DNA of 64,000 bases from Perilla frutescens (GCA_026008535.1 BRKX01000018.1:22018088-22082087), one strand, 5' to 3'. Counted from the first letter of the stretch, positions 32,552-44,200 are shown. A program made the numbers and translations. Notes: a model not told the origin generated them from the sequence alone.

Positions 32552-34312
32552 ATGCCAAGAAAATGGAGGTCTTCTAAAAGGACACATGTTGAGTCCGACC
32601 CGGAGATCGAGGCCGAAGATAAGGGGCAAGTTGAGGACTTGCCGGAAAGCCATCTAATGAGGTATGGGGTCGTCCTCCCTGATGAAGAACATATAGAGAA
32701 CTGGAACCGGCTTTTCAACGTCACCATTGCAACCACCAAGTTTATGCACGATGGAACATGCGAAGCCCTTGGTATCAAAGACGATGTGTGGAAGCTCTTG
32801 GACCGCATTGGTTGGCTCCAAGCTCTAGAGCGGGATTGTTTGACTTATCCCCGCCTAGTAAAGGAGGTGATGAGCACTTTTGATATGAAGAGGATAGACA
32901 AGAAGGGGCCGGTTCGATGCACTTTCCGGCTTGGAAACCGAGACCGCGAGCTAACTGTGGATGAGTTAAATGAGATTTTTGGGGCCACGCAAGAAGGCAT
33001 TTACCATGAGCCCCGAGAATTCGACCAAGACGACACGTACCGCCTTCTATGCCTCATAGAGACGGAGACAGAGAAGTACAACTCTAGTGTGGCCAAGGCA
33101 TCTGCTATACCCAACCCGATCTTTCGCTACCTGCACCGAATCCTTGCCAACACCGTTTGGGCAAGAAGAGACAACAGTAGGCTGAGGACGAAGGAATTGT
33201 TTGCTTTGTGGGCCATGTTGAATGGAAGGCACTTAAACTTTGGTGCCTTCCTAATTGAGCAGATGTTTCGACAATCCCACCTCGACAGTGGACACACTTG
33301 CCTTGGCGGATTGATCACTCCAATAACCCTATACTTCGATGTCGACCTTACAGAAGAGTTGCATACACCGGGGTTGAGGATGATCAACCTCAATCACTTG
33401 AGGAATGTGAAGATGCTGGCCTCGGATTTGAATCAATACCTGCTGAACATACGAGCTGGGGGAACATTCCCTTTGCCAAATCAAGCTCTCACACATGTGT
33501 CGAATTGGAATGAGAAGAGAAATTGAAAGATGGAGACGGTTGCCCATCTTCAAGCTATGGGTATAGCAAAGCAAGAACGAGGGATTCGAGGCAATCTTAA
33601 GGGCCAAGGAGACGACGGGGGAGAAACATGAGGAGAAGGGTCGTCTACAGCCGCATTCAGATGTGGATGGCGCTACAATGAAGAACAGATAACTGGCCGC
33701 TTTGATGCATTAGAGGAGACCATGTACAATTGGAGGAATAATGTGCACGATGAGTTCGGAGCACTAAGGCAAGACATGTACACGAGATTCGATGATATCC
33801 GACACGACATGCATGGCAGGATGGGACAGATTCAGTCCAGCGTAAATGACAAATTTCATGCCATACAGACGGATATTGACGAGAGGTTTACAGGTCTTAG
33901 GGGTGACATCAGGGGTTTTGCTCATAATATAGGCTCGTTCCGATCAAAGATACAAGACCTAGCCGGTATCTTCAGGGACATAAACACCGGGTCTGGGTCA
34001 CAGCAGCAGCCCTATACCCCATCTCAGCACCAGCAGATGACTCCCTACAACTCTTACTAGCATCAGCAGCAGTTTCAGTAGCAGCCGCCATTCCAGTCAT
34101 TGCAGCAGTTCTCGACCGGACAGTTCATGGCCTCGTCATCTTCTTCACAGCATTTTCAGCAGATTCCGACAGGTTAGTATATGGCCTCCTCCTCTCAGCA
34201 GTTCCAGCAATTCCAGCCTTCACAATTCATGCCATTCTCATCCCCTATGCAGTATCCGCACCAGTCTCCACATCCACACCAGTCTCCTCATCAGCCGCAG
34301 CCACCTCACTGA
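32552..34312 (+). pseudogene. Athila-1 third ORF (Athila ORF-1/envelope-position protein)
   Basis: Start MPRKWRSSKRTHVESDPEIE at 32552. The first 325 codons are open and hold the Athila third-ORF core: LTYPRLVKEVMSTFDM, CTFRLGNRDRELTVDELNEIF, RTKELFALWAMLNGRHLNFG and GGLITPITLYF. After a stop (33524-33526) the frame continues with a heptad-like segment (DEFGALRQDMYTRFDDIRHD, GQIQSSVNDKFHAIQTDIDE), then a Gln/Pro/Ser-rich tail to 34312 with further stops. It occupies the envelope position of Athila elements, but no signal peptide or membrane segment is visible, so a membrane role is not supported by this copy. Function unknown. Confidence 0.82.
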
Positions 34313-35878
34313 GCGTTAGTGACCCTTGCCACCACCTTTTTGCCTCCAAACTTATTTCCTCCTTAGGATCAAAATAAGTTTGGGGGAGGGGGAGGGAGTA
34401 GTGGCTGGCAAGGATCTTTTCTGCTCATTTCCATCATTTCCATGAACTTTTTACCGCTTTATTTACTAAGACTTATTTATTTATGCTTTCGGATATTGGA
34501 GCATGCTTGCATGCTTATGTTTTTATTTATGTTTGGATTATGTTAGAATTTTATATTCTGCATTGGTATGTATGGATGATGGTAGTTGATTGATTATGAT
34601 ATCGCATGCTGTTTTGCTTCATGAGCATGTGATATTTTATCTATGTTTTTGTTCAATTGCCTTATGATTATGGTTTGGGGTTGTTTTTTTTACTTAAATA
34701 GGTGTATGTTCTTGCAACAATAATAAGGGTGTTGAGAGCATGATTATTGATGAAATTAGAATCCTTGATGAGCATGAGCTTATGTTGAAAATTTTTTGCA
34801 AAAATTTGATAAAAAGCATAATGTCATAGCATGATTTTGTAACCAAAGTTCTTTAATGTCTCAAAAGTACAATTTGGGAAGGAAAAACTTACCGTGGAGA
34901 GATTTTGATCCAAAGATTACACAAGTGTAATCTTTTCTTTAATGAGTGATTAATGGTCTTCATAGTGCACTAAGTTTTCTCTAAAACTTACTTTGTGACT
35001 TGATTGAGGTTACATGGGTGTGTGTTGATCTTTAGAAAATGATTTAAGGCCATTTGTTGTCTAAACCTCATCAAGAATCCAAATTCTTAACCTTCCAATT
35101 AAATTTAATCCCTTGCAAGCCCTTTGAGCCTTGAAACTATTTTATTGATTTGGTTGGGTTGGGAATGGAATAATTGGCAACATTTTTGTGGACCTTTTTC
35201 AAATAAAAAAAAATCTTTGAGAAATCTTGGAAAATGAAAAGGGATAAATCAATGAATACTCTTGTGATAGAAAAGAACACAAAGAAGAAAATCATCTTGA
35301 TCATAATTGAAAATGAAGTGAAAGAAAGATAGTTCTACATATGCATCACAAAGTATGAAATATTGAAATAAATTTGGAAAATCTCAAAGAGATATGGGTT
35401 GTGAAGAAATAAGGGTAGAAGAGAACTTGATTTGTTCTACTTGCTTGGTAATGAAATTGGTAATGTTGGGAAGTCACTTAGCCAAATATATACCTACCTT
35501 TCCGGAAAGCCTTCACTACAATCCCAAAAGACCTTAATGATTCTTAGTTGAAGACACACACTAAGTAGTAGAGATTGAAGTCACTTTGCAAGCATATGGT
35601 AGAATTCTAGTGCACTCTCGACCTTGAGCGATACACTTCTAGCCTATACACTCGAGAATGAGCGTCTATTGAACTTTGAGAGAGTTTGAACTTCACAAAT
35701 TGTATCATGATGATTTTGATGATCTTGCTTATTATTGATTGCCACTGTCATCTATGCATTATTTGATTTTGGATGTTTTTTTAAGCAAATTGCCATCTTG
35801 ATTCCAATATGCTCAATTACCTTGTTCTTCTACTCTTGTTTTGTTTAAGGACAAACAAATATTTAAGTTTGGGGGAGT
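34313..35878 (+). other. Athila-1 3' untranslated spacer and polypurine tract
   Basis: No supported coding frame over about 1.5 kb. It includes GTTTGGGGGAGG (34377) and, at the LTR edge, AAGGACAAACAAATATTTAAG followed by TTTGGGGGAGT (35867-35878), the polypurine tract. The second Athila element has a matching GAGGACAA...GTGTGGGTG edge. Confidence 0.75.
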
Positions 35879-37557
35879 TGATGAGTGCATAAATTTACAC
35901 TCATTTGCACTCATTTTGAGTGCATTTTGCACTTGGTTATCAAGTATATATGTTGTAAATATTGTTAATATTGTTTAAATCTTTTGTTTGGTATAATGTG
36001 ACCAATTTAGGGAGTTTTTGGGGAAAACAAATGCTAAAAGAAGTCAGGTTGTAAGTTGATCGATCAACGCTTGCACAAAGATGAGAAAAGACAAGGAAAA
36101 TTTGAAGAAGCCAAAACGCGACCCTGAAGCGCGAGCACCTCAAGGTCGCGCCACAGCCGCCCTACAGAGCGACCCCAAAACGCGACCCGTTTGGTCGCGC
36201 TTCGACAACTTCAGAGACGGTGTTTTCTCCAGCTGGAACGTGATGGCAAAGCGCGAGCACCTGGGGTCGCGCTTCAAAAGCAAAGGGAAGCACAACCCAG
36301 AAACGCGACTACTTCAGGTCGCGCTTCCAAGGCAGAAACAAGCGCGATGGAAAAGCGCGACCCCTTCGGTCGCTCTGTACAAGCTTTAGAGAGCTGTTTT
36401 TCTTCAGTCCAAACCCGACCCCAAAACGCGATCACCTTGGGTCGCTTTTTGCCTTGACGGATTTCAAAACTTGACTTTTCGCACTCCATTATTGGTCCAT
36501 TACTTATGTATACGTTTGGGGATTTTCGAAAGAGAACCTAATCGACCCTAGAACGAAAAACACACAAGAGATACATCAAGAAAGGAGATTTTTGAAGATC
36601 AAGAAGAAGATTGATGATTCAACCACCCATTTGAGCATCCAAGCTATAGGATCGTAGAAGGAATACTCTACATTGGGTTTTATCACTTCTTCTCTCTTCT
36701 TTGACTTGTATTTAGAATGGGTTATTGTTCTTCTTCTTGTAATCTTGATTTTACTTTGAATATGGTTGGGTAGAGCCTTAAGGCTCTAGGATGTGGTGAA
36801 ACAATGTGAATATTGATCTTTGATTTGGGATGTATATATGTGTTGTTGCTTTGTCAAGGTTTTGATCTATGTTAGGGCTTGAATGATGTTGTTTGGTTGG
36901 CCATCTCACTAACATCACATGTATGAATCACTTGCATCTAGTCAGTCCCGTGATCATAAGCATGCCTAGATCAAATCTACATATTTATCTTCTTAGTCGA
37001 ATGTCATTATGTGGAAGGAAATGTGACCCTTAGATCCTTTTGTAGGTACGACCTTAGAATGCGTTAGAGATAGCCATCTTTGTCGTATTCGCAATTTAAG
37101 AGATATTCGAGAAATGCTCTTATTATATTTGTGGTCTTCCTATCTTTGAACTTTGCAGCAATGTATGTATAATTCCACAATGTAAGTCAATATGAGTGAT
37201 GTGTAGCCTTGTCCTAGAGTTTCGCCTTATTTATCATCTTCAAAGCTTCCTTTGTTTGGCATTGACTCTTGAGTGAAAAATATATTAATAATTATATGTG
37301 TTTACATGTTATGTCTTTGGTTCTTGTTTGACATTTTAATATAGTTAAAACACACCACCTCCTTATTGTTAGTCTAGATATTTCGCTCTTCTTCCGTCGT
37401 GGTAATTGCATCGTCTAATTTCTATTCCATTTCCCTGTGGATCGACCTCGTATCATCATATCTACAATCACATACTTGTACACTTGTAGGCATTGACACG
37501 AGTTATAAATATTGAACCACATCACAGTAGGTTTGAAGGTAAACTGAACTTCTGTCA
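35879..37557 (+). repeat. Athila-1 3' LTR (full length)
   Basis: 1679 bp, TGATGAGTGC to TTCTGTCA. It includes the hairpin array at 36115-36455 and a 395-bp segment (about 36815-37209) that the 5' LTR lacks. It is followed by GTGTT and the last three bases of the gypsy-1 LTR. Confidence 0.94.
36115..36455. repeat. CGCGAC/GTCGCG hairpin array, 3' LTR
   Basis: The counterpart of 24116-24460 with a few substitutions, several of them CG to TG/CA differences. The overlapping frames (36081-36389, 36191-36457, 36274-36489) are not considered genes. Confidence 0.85.
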
Positions 37558-37565
37558 GTGTTACA
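37558..37565. repeat. GTGTT duplication (right copy) and end of the gypsy-1 LTR
   Basis: GTGTT at 37558-37562 repeats 23880-23884. With ACA at 37563-37565 it completes GGGGTGTTACA, the outer terminus of the gypsy-1 LTR. Confidence 0.88.
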
Positions 37566-38229
37566 CAAAAGTACATTTCTAAAGTAATTTCCCAGTTCGT
37601 AACGTTTAAAAATGATCAATGGATGTCAACAAGCAAGTTTTGAGCTTACAGTTAAAATCTAGACGTGTGTTTCTTATTATGCATGCAAGCGAAGGTGGTC
37701 ACAAGCAGGAGCCAGACAATCAGACTACCACTTTAAAGAAAAGAGAAGAGTATAATGACGAAAATAAGACTAAGTTGCATCGGAAATACAGTTCAAGCAC
37801 GCTTCAAGAAGACGTAAACGTCGAATCTCAAGATTTTAAGGAATGAGATAAAACACACTTCGAACCTGATATAATTTGTAATTCAACCGTCCAAGGGCAT
37901 GCTCATTCGAATCATGGCGAGATTATTTGAAGTCACTGTATGGTGATAGCTCTCGTAAATGATAGAGAAAGTTGGCGAACGTTTAGGCTTTCTGAAAGAT
38001 AAATCAGCGTGGAAAAGAAGAGCGAGTATAGACTCTTCAAAGAAGTATTTAACCAAGAAGAAAGCGGAAAGAGGGCTAAAAGTTGAGAATCAACCTAAAG
38101 AATAGGAGACCCATATCAGTTCTAGGCAGCAAGTACAAAATTTGAGGTTTTGAACCCTAAGAATGTACTTTGATACTTCTTCTCAAGATATGGAAATTTC
38201 AGGACGAAATTTATTTAAGGGGGGTAGAA
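37566..38229 (+). pseudogene. Gypsy-2: 3' internal remnant ending in a polypurine tract
   Basis: Mostly non-coding with one short frame (37619-37846, 75 codons) that I do not recognise. The last 45 bp carry the ending common to plant gypsy elements: a TTTCAGGACGAAATTTATTT stretch, then AAGGGGGGTAGAA, just before an LTR start. The assignment to gypsy-2 rests on that edge and on the LTR that follows. Confidence 0.6.
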
Positions 38230-41081
38230 TGTAATAACCCGAAATATTTTAGAAGGTTTAATTCAACTTATGTTACTCTCTGATAATTTAGAAAATAAGT
38301 TGAGTCCCTAAATGATTCAAATAAAGGAAAATCGCAAGCAGGAAAATCTGTTAAATTTTGTTTTGGTCAAAAATTGCTTTAAAAATATGTTCTAATATTT
38401 TTCTCGGGTTGATAGAAAAAAATTTTGAGCATCGAGCCAAACTTTGAATTTTCTAATTTCGAGTTCAAATGAACTCTTGACACAACTTTAAGTTGGAAAA
38501 TAATAAATTTAATAGAAAAAGGCACATCCGTCATTATCCAATTTCTTTTTCAAAAGATTATCTTATTCGTAATTATCCTATTCTTTTTCCATCATTATCC
38601 TCTTTCTTTTACTCATAATTATCCTATTTATTTTTCCTCTATAAATATGAGCTTAAGGTTTCATTTTTCATTCATTTTCAAAATCGAAACGCCGAGCAGC
38701 TTTCAGAGAATGTACGACTCTAGTTTCCTATTTCAATTCTGAAATAGTCATTTTGAAGGTATCAACGCATAGATCACGAATGCATTATTGAAATGATGAC
38801 ATGAAGGATAATCACGATGGAAAATCATCATGACTGCCGCCAATTCTTCGGGGAAGGTACTTTCATTCGGACCGATGAATTTAGAAATTTCAAGTTCTAA
38901 ATATGTTTAATTATATTTCGATTATCTTTAATTCTACTAATTTCGATTTTTGATGTTGTGAGTTTTCGGTATTTTTTCCCGTTTTCATTTTATGTAAATC
39001 TCAGATCTACTCTTCCTGGATAGTCGTATTAGAAATCTTCTTTTTATAAATAGTCTTTGATCATTTGGATCTTGTAGTTAACCGGAATAGATTTTTGATT
39101 TCTCGTCGTTTGAAATCCGGATCCGAATATTATATTATAAATATGCCCAGTTCGAATTTATGTTCTAGCCGTCCGATCTTTGATCTGATTACATCATTAA
39201 ATTTCTTATTTTCTGCACTATCAAAAAAGTACTTTTGAGTGAAAATCCAACGAGTATTGAGCTCAATCGAGACCGATACATTTTCAGCTAAAATCTGTGA
39301 ATATTGTTACCGATCAGTTTCAGTTTTTATCCCATTTCACCCATTTTGGGTCGTCAAATTGAAAAAGTTTCTGCTCGAAAGTTACTCGAAATAATATTTC
39401 CTATGCTCCCGTCGAAGTTCGTAATTTTCGGATGAGTTTTGAATAATATCGATTATTTAATTTAAGCAGTTATTTTATTTCCGAGAGCGTGTGTTATCGA
39501 AAAATTCTAAAATTCTCATTCTTTACTCTTAGCATGTATAGTATCATCCCTGAATATTTTCATAATTTTCGAGCGGTTAAAAAGTATCGTGGCGTAGATC
39601 TGGTAAACTTTGGATAAATGACAAGTTTTGGAAAGAGACCTCTGTCAAATCAATTGATCCTAGTAAAGCAAGAATAATATTTTGGAATTTATTTCCTTCT
39701 TCGTCGAAATTATTCAAGATCTCTACAGTCGCGCAATCTATTTTAGAATAGAATAGAATTAATTATAGCTCCGCTTATAGTAGATTAATTTCCGTAATAC
39801 AACGTTTATCCTAAGTTAAAGTTTACCTTCTGTAGTACCAGCTGAGTTAGAGAAAGAGTATCAGGGTTGATTCTTCAGGAGTTAGCTTTTCAGAATCCCG
39901 AGAAAGGTGGGTTATAATATACTATCTTTGCAAATTATATATTTCGAGTTATTAAGCTCTGCTTTGCTAAAATTGCATATGTGACTATCTGTGTTAAATA
40001 TTTACATGCTACTGTATGTTGTCGGAGTCTCATAAACCAGCACTGTGTCAATGTGAATTGCTACAGTATGCATGCATTATTTGTCCTGCCCTACTCCTTG
40101 TCGGTGAGACTAAAATGAAACACTTATTAGTTATACTCTTTAGGTATACTATGGCCATACTCAATGTTATGCACTGGTGATGTAGTTTGGGTTGCGGGCA
40201 GTAACGGGTTATACTCTTAAGCGCTTCACGATAAATTTTTTTGGTGAACTTAGGTTGCTTCCAACTTTTAAACCTCCTAAGCTTCACTACCTGCATGGAC
40301 ACAAATAGATTACTTTTACAAAATGATTTTCAGAACTTAAATTGTGAGAACTTGCCCACTGAGTGCATTAGTACTCAGCCCAAATCTTTTCAAACATTTT
40401 CAGGTCAGTAGGCTGGAGCGTGAAGGTGATGAGGCTAAGATATGGGCTATTATGATTTACATATTTTTCCGTTGTCCCTTTTTGTTAGTATTCTGTTAAG
40501 AATTGAGCTTTCGCACTTATGATATTCTTTTGCTAAATGATAAGAACTCTGATTTTGGTATTTTGTTGATATGATTATGCTTCTCTGATTCTGAATATTT
40601 GTCGACTTCCTAGCTAACATGTATCATATGCTTAGCTATAAAATTATTCCAAGGGGAGGAAGCCCATCTTTCATTATGTCTATTTGATCATTCATTTTGG
40701 CCTATGGAAGGGCTTCATTTGTTCAGCATATTGGTGTCTGTTTCTTTTGTCGACCTATGAATGGGTCTATTGATTGTTGGTATCTGGTAATTTGTTTCCG
40801 TTTAGCCTATGAAAGGGCTTATTGAATTATTGCAGCTTCCATTCTTCTCTTATAAGGCATTATAAATGGGAATTCGCTCTAGTTACAGAGGTTATGCTAT
40901 CTAATTTTCCGGAAGGCGTAACCTATCTTTGGCATACTCGGTTGTTAAATTTTATTCCAAACATTAATCCTTTTTGGATTATCACCCCGTCGTTAATTAA
41001 ATTACTTCATTTCTTTTTCGCTTCTTAATTTCCACCCCCGTGGCGTCCATTTCTACGGTCTTTCGGGATCGGGGCGCTACA
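38230..41081 (+). repeat. Gypsy-2 3' LTR (2852 bp)
   Basis: It starts TGTAATAACCCGAAAT after a purine-rich tract and ends TCGGGATCGGGGCGCTACA, with TG/CA termini and a near inverted repeat (TGTAATAACCC and GGGGCGCTACA). It holds the gypsy LTR module at 40350-40410. The short frames at 40048-40302 and 40822-41028 fall inside it and are not supported. Confidence 0.82.
40356..40412 (+). promoter_or_regulatory. Gypsy LTR stem-loop module CTGAGT...ACTCAG plus TTTTCAGGT
   Basis: CCCACTGAGTGCATTAGTAC then TCAGCCCAAATCTTTTCAAA and CATTTTCAGGTC. The stem CTGAGT/ACTCAG encloses an 8-base loop. The module is shared with gypsy-1 (about 22105-22040, minus) and the decayed LTR at 48340-48395. A role in R/U5, such as polyadenylation or packaging, is inferred only from conservation. 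Confidence 0.55.
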
Positions 41082-41719
41082 CTACCAGTTCCATATACTT
41101 GCATTGTAGATAATATAGTGTGGGTATACACACATTAAAGATTTTATTATCGAATTCATTGCAATGTATTAAAAAGCTCACGTCTTAGATGGTCCTGAAC
41201 CCACCATCGGTACACCGTAGAATAATCTGACAGATAGTTTATCTTGACTAGTTGATTATTCTAGTGCACTGGCTTGTGTATTGAGGTGGATCACGATATG
41301 ATACTATTCTCTATTCTGACCTTAAGTGAGAGAATTAAGATCCACAAAGTTCAGGTTCTTAACCCATATATATTGGCGGGCATATATATGTTATGTTATT
41401 GCTTTGATTTATCAATGAATGGGATTTTTTTATATGATCGACAAACTCGATATTTTGGATAGTGACATTTACATATATGATGGGTCATGCAATATATGTG
41501 CCCATTGTGTCCTGGTACGCCAGGTTGATGATGTCCCCTTAAGGAAGCACAAAGTTCACGTGAAACCGTACATGTGGAATTTATTTCGCACATGATAAAG
41601 TTTGTGACGTACTACTCAAGGAACAAGATATTAATTAATTATAACTGTCAGAAGCTTACATAATTAATTAATGGATATTATATCTTAAACATGGGGAATA
41701 GCTGGACTAAAGGAGAAAG
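41082..41719. other. Unassigned repeat-like sequence between gypsy-2 and CACTA
   Basis: AT-rich, with only short frames (41274-41462, 41396-41593) that have no recognisable domain. It might be the remains of an LTR, but no paired copy or TSD was found. Confidence 0.3.
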
Positions 41720-41754
41720 CATCACTACCACAAAAACGCTCATACTCTACACAA

Positions 41755-42090
41755 TTAAGACTACGGTTCGTCAAAAAAACCGTAGTAAGGTACTCAATTA
41801 CTACGGTTTTTTCCATTCCCATAGAGTATGAGCGCTTTTTTTTCACGACTACGGTAACATAGTTTTCTGTAGAGTATGAGCGTCGATTTTCTCCCTATAA
41901 CTATGGTGAGATAAAAATCGTAGTCTATTGGCATGTGCGAATTGTTAAGACTACGGAATGAATATTATCCGTAGAGATTTCAACAGATCACAATGTCTAC
42001 GGTCCTAGCACATAACTGTAGTAATAATATTTATAAATAAAAAAATAAATCAAATATAAAATTTAAATACAATATCTACCGTTTTATTAA
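41755..42090. repeat. CACTA left subterminal repeats
   Basis: Many copies of ACTACGGTTTT, ACCGTAGT and TACGGT variants. They are mirrored by the right-hand block at 45310-45765. Confidence 0.85.
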
Positions 42091-42159
42091 ATTCGTAGTA
42101 ATATATGTATTTTTAAAAATAAAAATAAAATCAAATTAAGACTTAAAAATTTGGGTAAA

Positions 42160-42680
42160 AACATGAAATCCCTGATTTTTGTCAAAACTCCCTCCTCCTC
42201 CTCCTCTCCCGCGCGCTGCGCACCCTTCTCATTCTTCTCTCCCGCTGCGCCGCCCTCCACCTTCTTCTTCTTCACATTAGCCGCGCCGACTCAGTTAGGG
42301 CTTGGATCCTGTTCTACCCGACACTTTTATTTTGTGCAGACGCAGCAAAGAACTTCCGATATTGCAGATTGCATTTCAGTACACGGTGTTTGTGCCTCCC
42401 AGTGAACTATCAGTATCAAATCAAGAACCTCAAAGAGGTATGCCTCTTTTTGGGGTACATATTAATAGAGTATACTTATTTTCTCTCCTGTTGGTAATTA
42501 TTTTCTCTCTCATCAACTCCCACTCTCCATTTCTCTTCTTGTAATGCGCTTCGTGTTTAATGACAGGTACGGGTTTATGTTCAGCAAAGAATCAGCGCAC
42601 AAGGAGCTTAGCAATCTTATTGAAACCATCCGCCGCACTGGTTCTGATCCTGCTCCGCCTCCGCCGGAACACTCCTAGAA
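42160..42680 (+). pseudogene. Captured gene fragment 1 in CACTA (5' exon-like)
   Basis: A CT/GC-rich leader-like stretch is followed by coding-like sequence (QYTVFVPPSELSVSNQEPQR in one frame), a donor-like CAAAGAG-GTATGC near 42436, an acceptor near 42568, and a proline-rich end (GSDPAPPPPEHS then stop, about 42640-42680). GC content and exon/intron signals differ from the surrounding AT-rich DNA. The parental gene is not recognised. The two parts do not join in one phase by simple splicing, so this is probably dead. Confidence 0.45.
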
Positions 42681-43232
42681 TGGTTTATTAGTTACAGCTC
42701 AATTCCATTTTGCTATTAATTATACTATTTGTATGGGTAGATATTGTCCGTCTATGTCATCAATTTTAATGGTGAAGTGATTTTTAGCCAATATTTTGAA
42801 CAAGAGCTCGGTGTCTCAATCTGGAATGATGTTTTTTTATCGCATTTTCTCTTGATTTCTTTTTCTAAACGTTTTAATTGACATTTCGTTATGAGGTGAA
42901 GCTTTTGATTTTGGCTAAGCTCAAAGTTTTACAATTAATTTTACCAAAAGCAGTGGTAGAAAAATTTCATTTGATATGTTCCCTTTCACTGTGTTGTGAT
43001 GCAGGGTAGTGCAAATACGCCTTTGTAATGGAGCTGTGTTTAACAACATGTTAAAGTGAAATTCATTTAGAAGTGATTTAAGTTCCAATGACCTTTTTTT
43101 CTGGAGTAAATAAATCTCCCTTTTGAAGTAATTTTTTTTTTAAAAGATGCATTGGAGCTTATTGAAGCCTGGAATATTTAAACGAAGTTATAAGTATGCT
43201 CTATTAATTGTATTTATGATCTACAATTATGC

Positions 43233-43360
43233 AGAGGTACATATTCCATGCAAAGAAGACTGAGGATTAGAACTCTACAATTTGGAGTTGCTCACAATAT
43301 CAATGAGATTTATGACATTGTTGATCCTGAAGTGATTCTCTCCATACTTGTTCACGAGGT
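43233..43360 (+). pseudogene. Captured gene fragment 2 in CACTA
   Basis: An AG-bounded, GT-followed exon-like stretch reads in one frame MQRRLRIRTLQFGVAHNINE then IYDIVDPEVILSILVHE, ending at GAG-GTAAAAC. The family is not recognised. A second similar exon-like piece (VICICNNLYVPALRPLRQVA) lies at about 44417-44480, followed by GTAAGT. Confidence 0.4.
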
Positions 43361-44104
43361 AAAACTTTATATGCTGGAAGGTTGAGATAGGTTATCTCTA
43401 TTATCCCAGCATTCTTTAAGCTTGGGGAGTGACAGGAGAGATGAAAATTTGTGGTCATTTGTACTGCAGGGTAAAGCAAGTGTCATAAGAGTCAAAAGGA
43501 TTCTAAAGTCCTAATTCATATTTTGTCCTTCTATGCATGCATTTGTTGAGGATTGTGTATCAGTATGTGTTCATGTATGGCTACTAGATTGCACTAGGTC
43601 TTATGCCTGACCAACTTAAACATTCAAATAGAAAAACCAAACATAATGTAACCTAAAAGTACTTACAGAAGATTCCTTCCTTAAAATTTATTTGGACAAG
43701 TGTGTTACTGGAATTTAATTATTATAGGCAACACAATTATCATTCTCCCTTGCGATTAAATATAGTAAACGCAGCAGTGTTACTAATTTTTATTTTATTT
43801 TTGAAGGCAAATTCATGATAATAAACAATATAACATAGAATGCATGCATAATCATGAGGTAGAGTTAGGTGGCAATGATCAATAGTGTAGAATTTGAATA
43901 TTTGTGAGTTTGAAGATTTAGCTGGAGACTGGACCTTGTTCATTACTTGATTGATTAATGATTATTGAGGAGGTTCAGTTTAAACGAGTCTAAATTCTAC
44001 TCATTAACTCTCTCATTGCTAATTCTTTATTTTATTTAATCCTATCTTTCTTCTGGTAGTTTGGTCTTAATCAAGTTCACAGCTAAAACAAATAAAAAAA
44101 ATCC

Positions 44105-44200
44105 TCTGTTGAAGCAGCTTGGCGTTGGTGGTGTAATTACTCTGAATGAGGCCTATGAAACTCTGGTCCCGACATCTTTGTACTATGTTAGTGGTTTCTA
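44105..44200 (+). pseudogene. Captured exon fragment like PTPMT1-type dual-specificity phosphatase
   Basis: The frame reads LKQLGVGGVITLNEAYETLV then PTSLYY. From family knowledge this matches the conserved segment of plant PTPMT1-like phosphatidylglycerophosphate phosphatases (LGVGGVITLNEPYETLVP), which lies well before the catalytic CX5R loop. No catalytic loop is seen here, so only one exon piece was taken up. Its location inside CACTA termini indicates transduplication. Confidence 0.65.

Larger units (their letters stand above)
23885..37557 (+). mobile_element. Athila-1: complete Athila-like Ty3/gypsy element
   Basis: Direct LTRs start TGATGAGTGCATAAATTTAC and end AACTTCTGTCA. TSD is GTGTT. 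Order is 5' LTR, PBS complementary to tRNA-Asp, gag, protease, RT, RNase H, integrase, a conserved hairpin, a hairpin array, a leader with a possible intron, a third ORF, the polypurine tract and the 3' LTR. The tRNA-Asp primer, the DLGAS protease motif and the third ORF place it in the Athila lineage. Coding frames contain several stops and two integrase frameshifts, so this copy is defective. Confidence 0.94.
1003..37565 (-). mobile_element. Gypsy-1: Ty3/gypsy element, truncated at its 3' side, with two nested insertions
   Basis: Minus-strand order is 5' LTR (37565 down to 21643), PBS, gag (21118 to 20878, resuming at 2402), zinc knuckle, protease, and the start of reverse transcriptase (ending near 1003). 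The element is interrupted by a copia element (2408-20872) in gag and an Athila-like element (23885-37557) in the LTR. Removing both with one target-site copy each leaves a colinear 5' LTR-gag-PR-RT fragment. The remaining RT, RNase H, integrase and 3' LTR are missing at the ~1002 junction. LTR termini are TGTAACACCCC and GGGGCGTTACA on the coding strand, typical of plant chromovirus-type LTRs; the lineage is inferred. Confidence 0.85.

Noticed and set aside
32552..34312. Athila-1 ORF3 as a true envelope glycoprotein
   Set aside because: It is in the envelope position, but I see no signal peptide, transmembrane helix or cleavage site; it has a Gln/Pro-rich tail.
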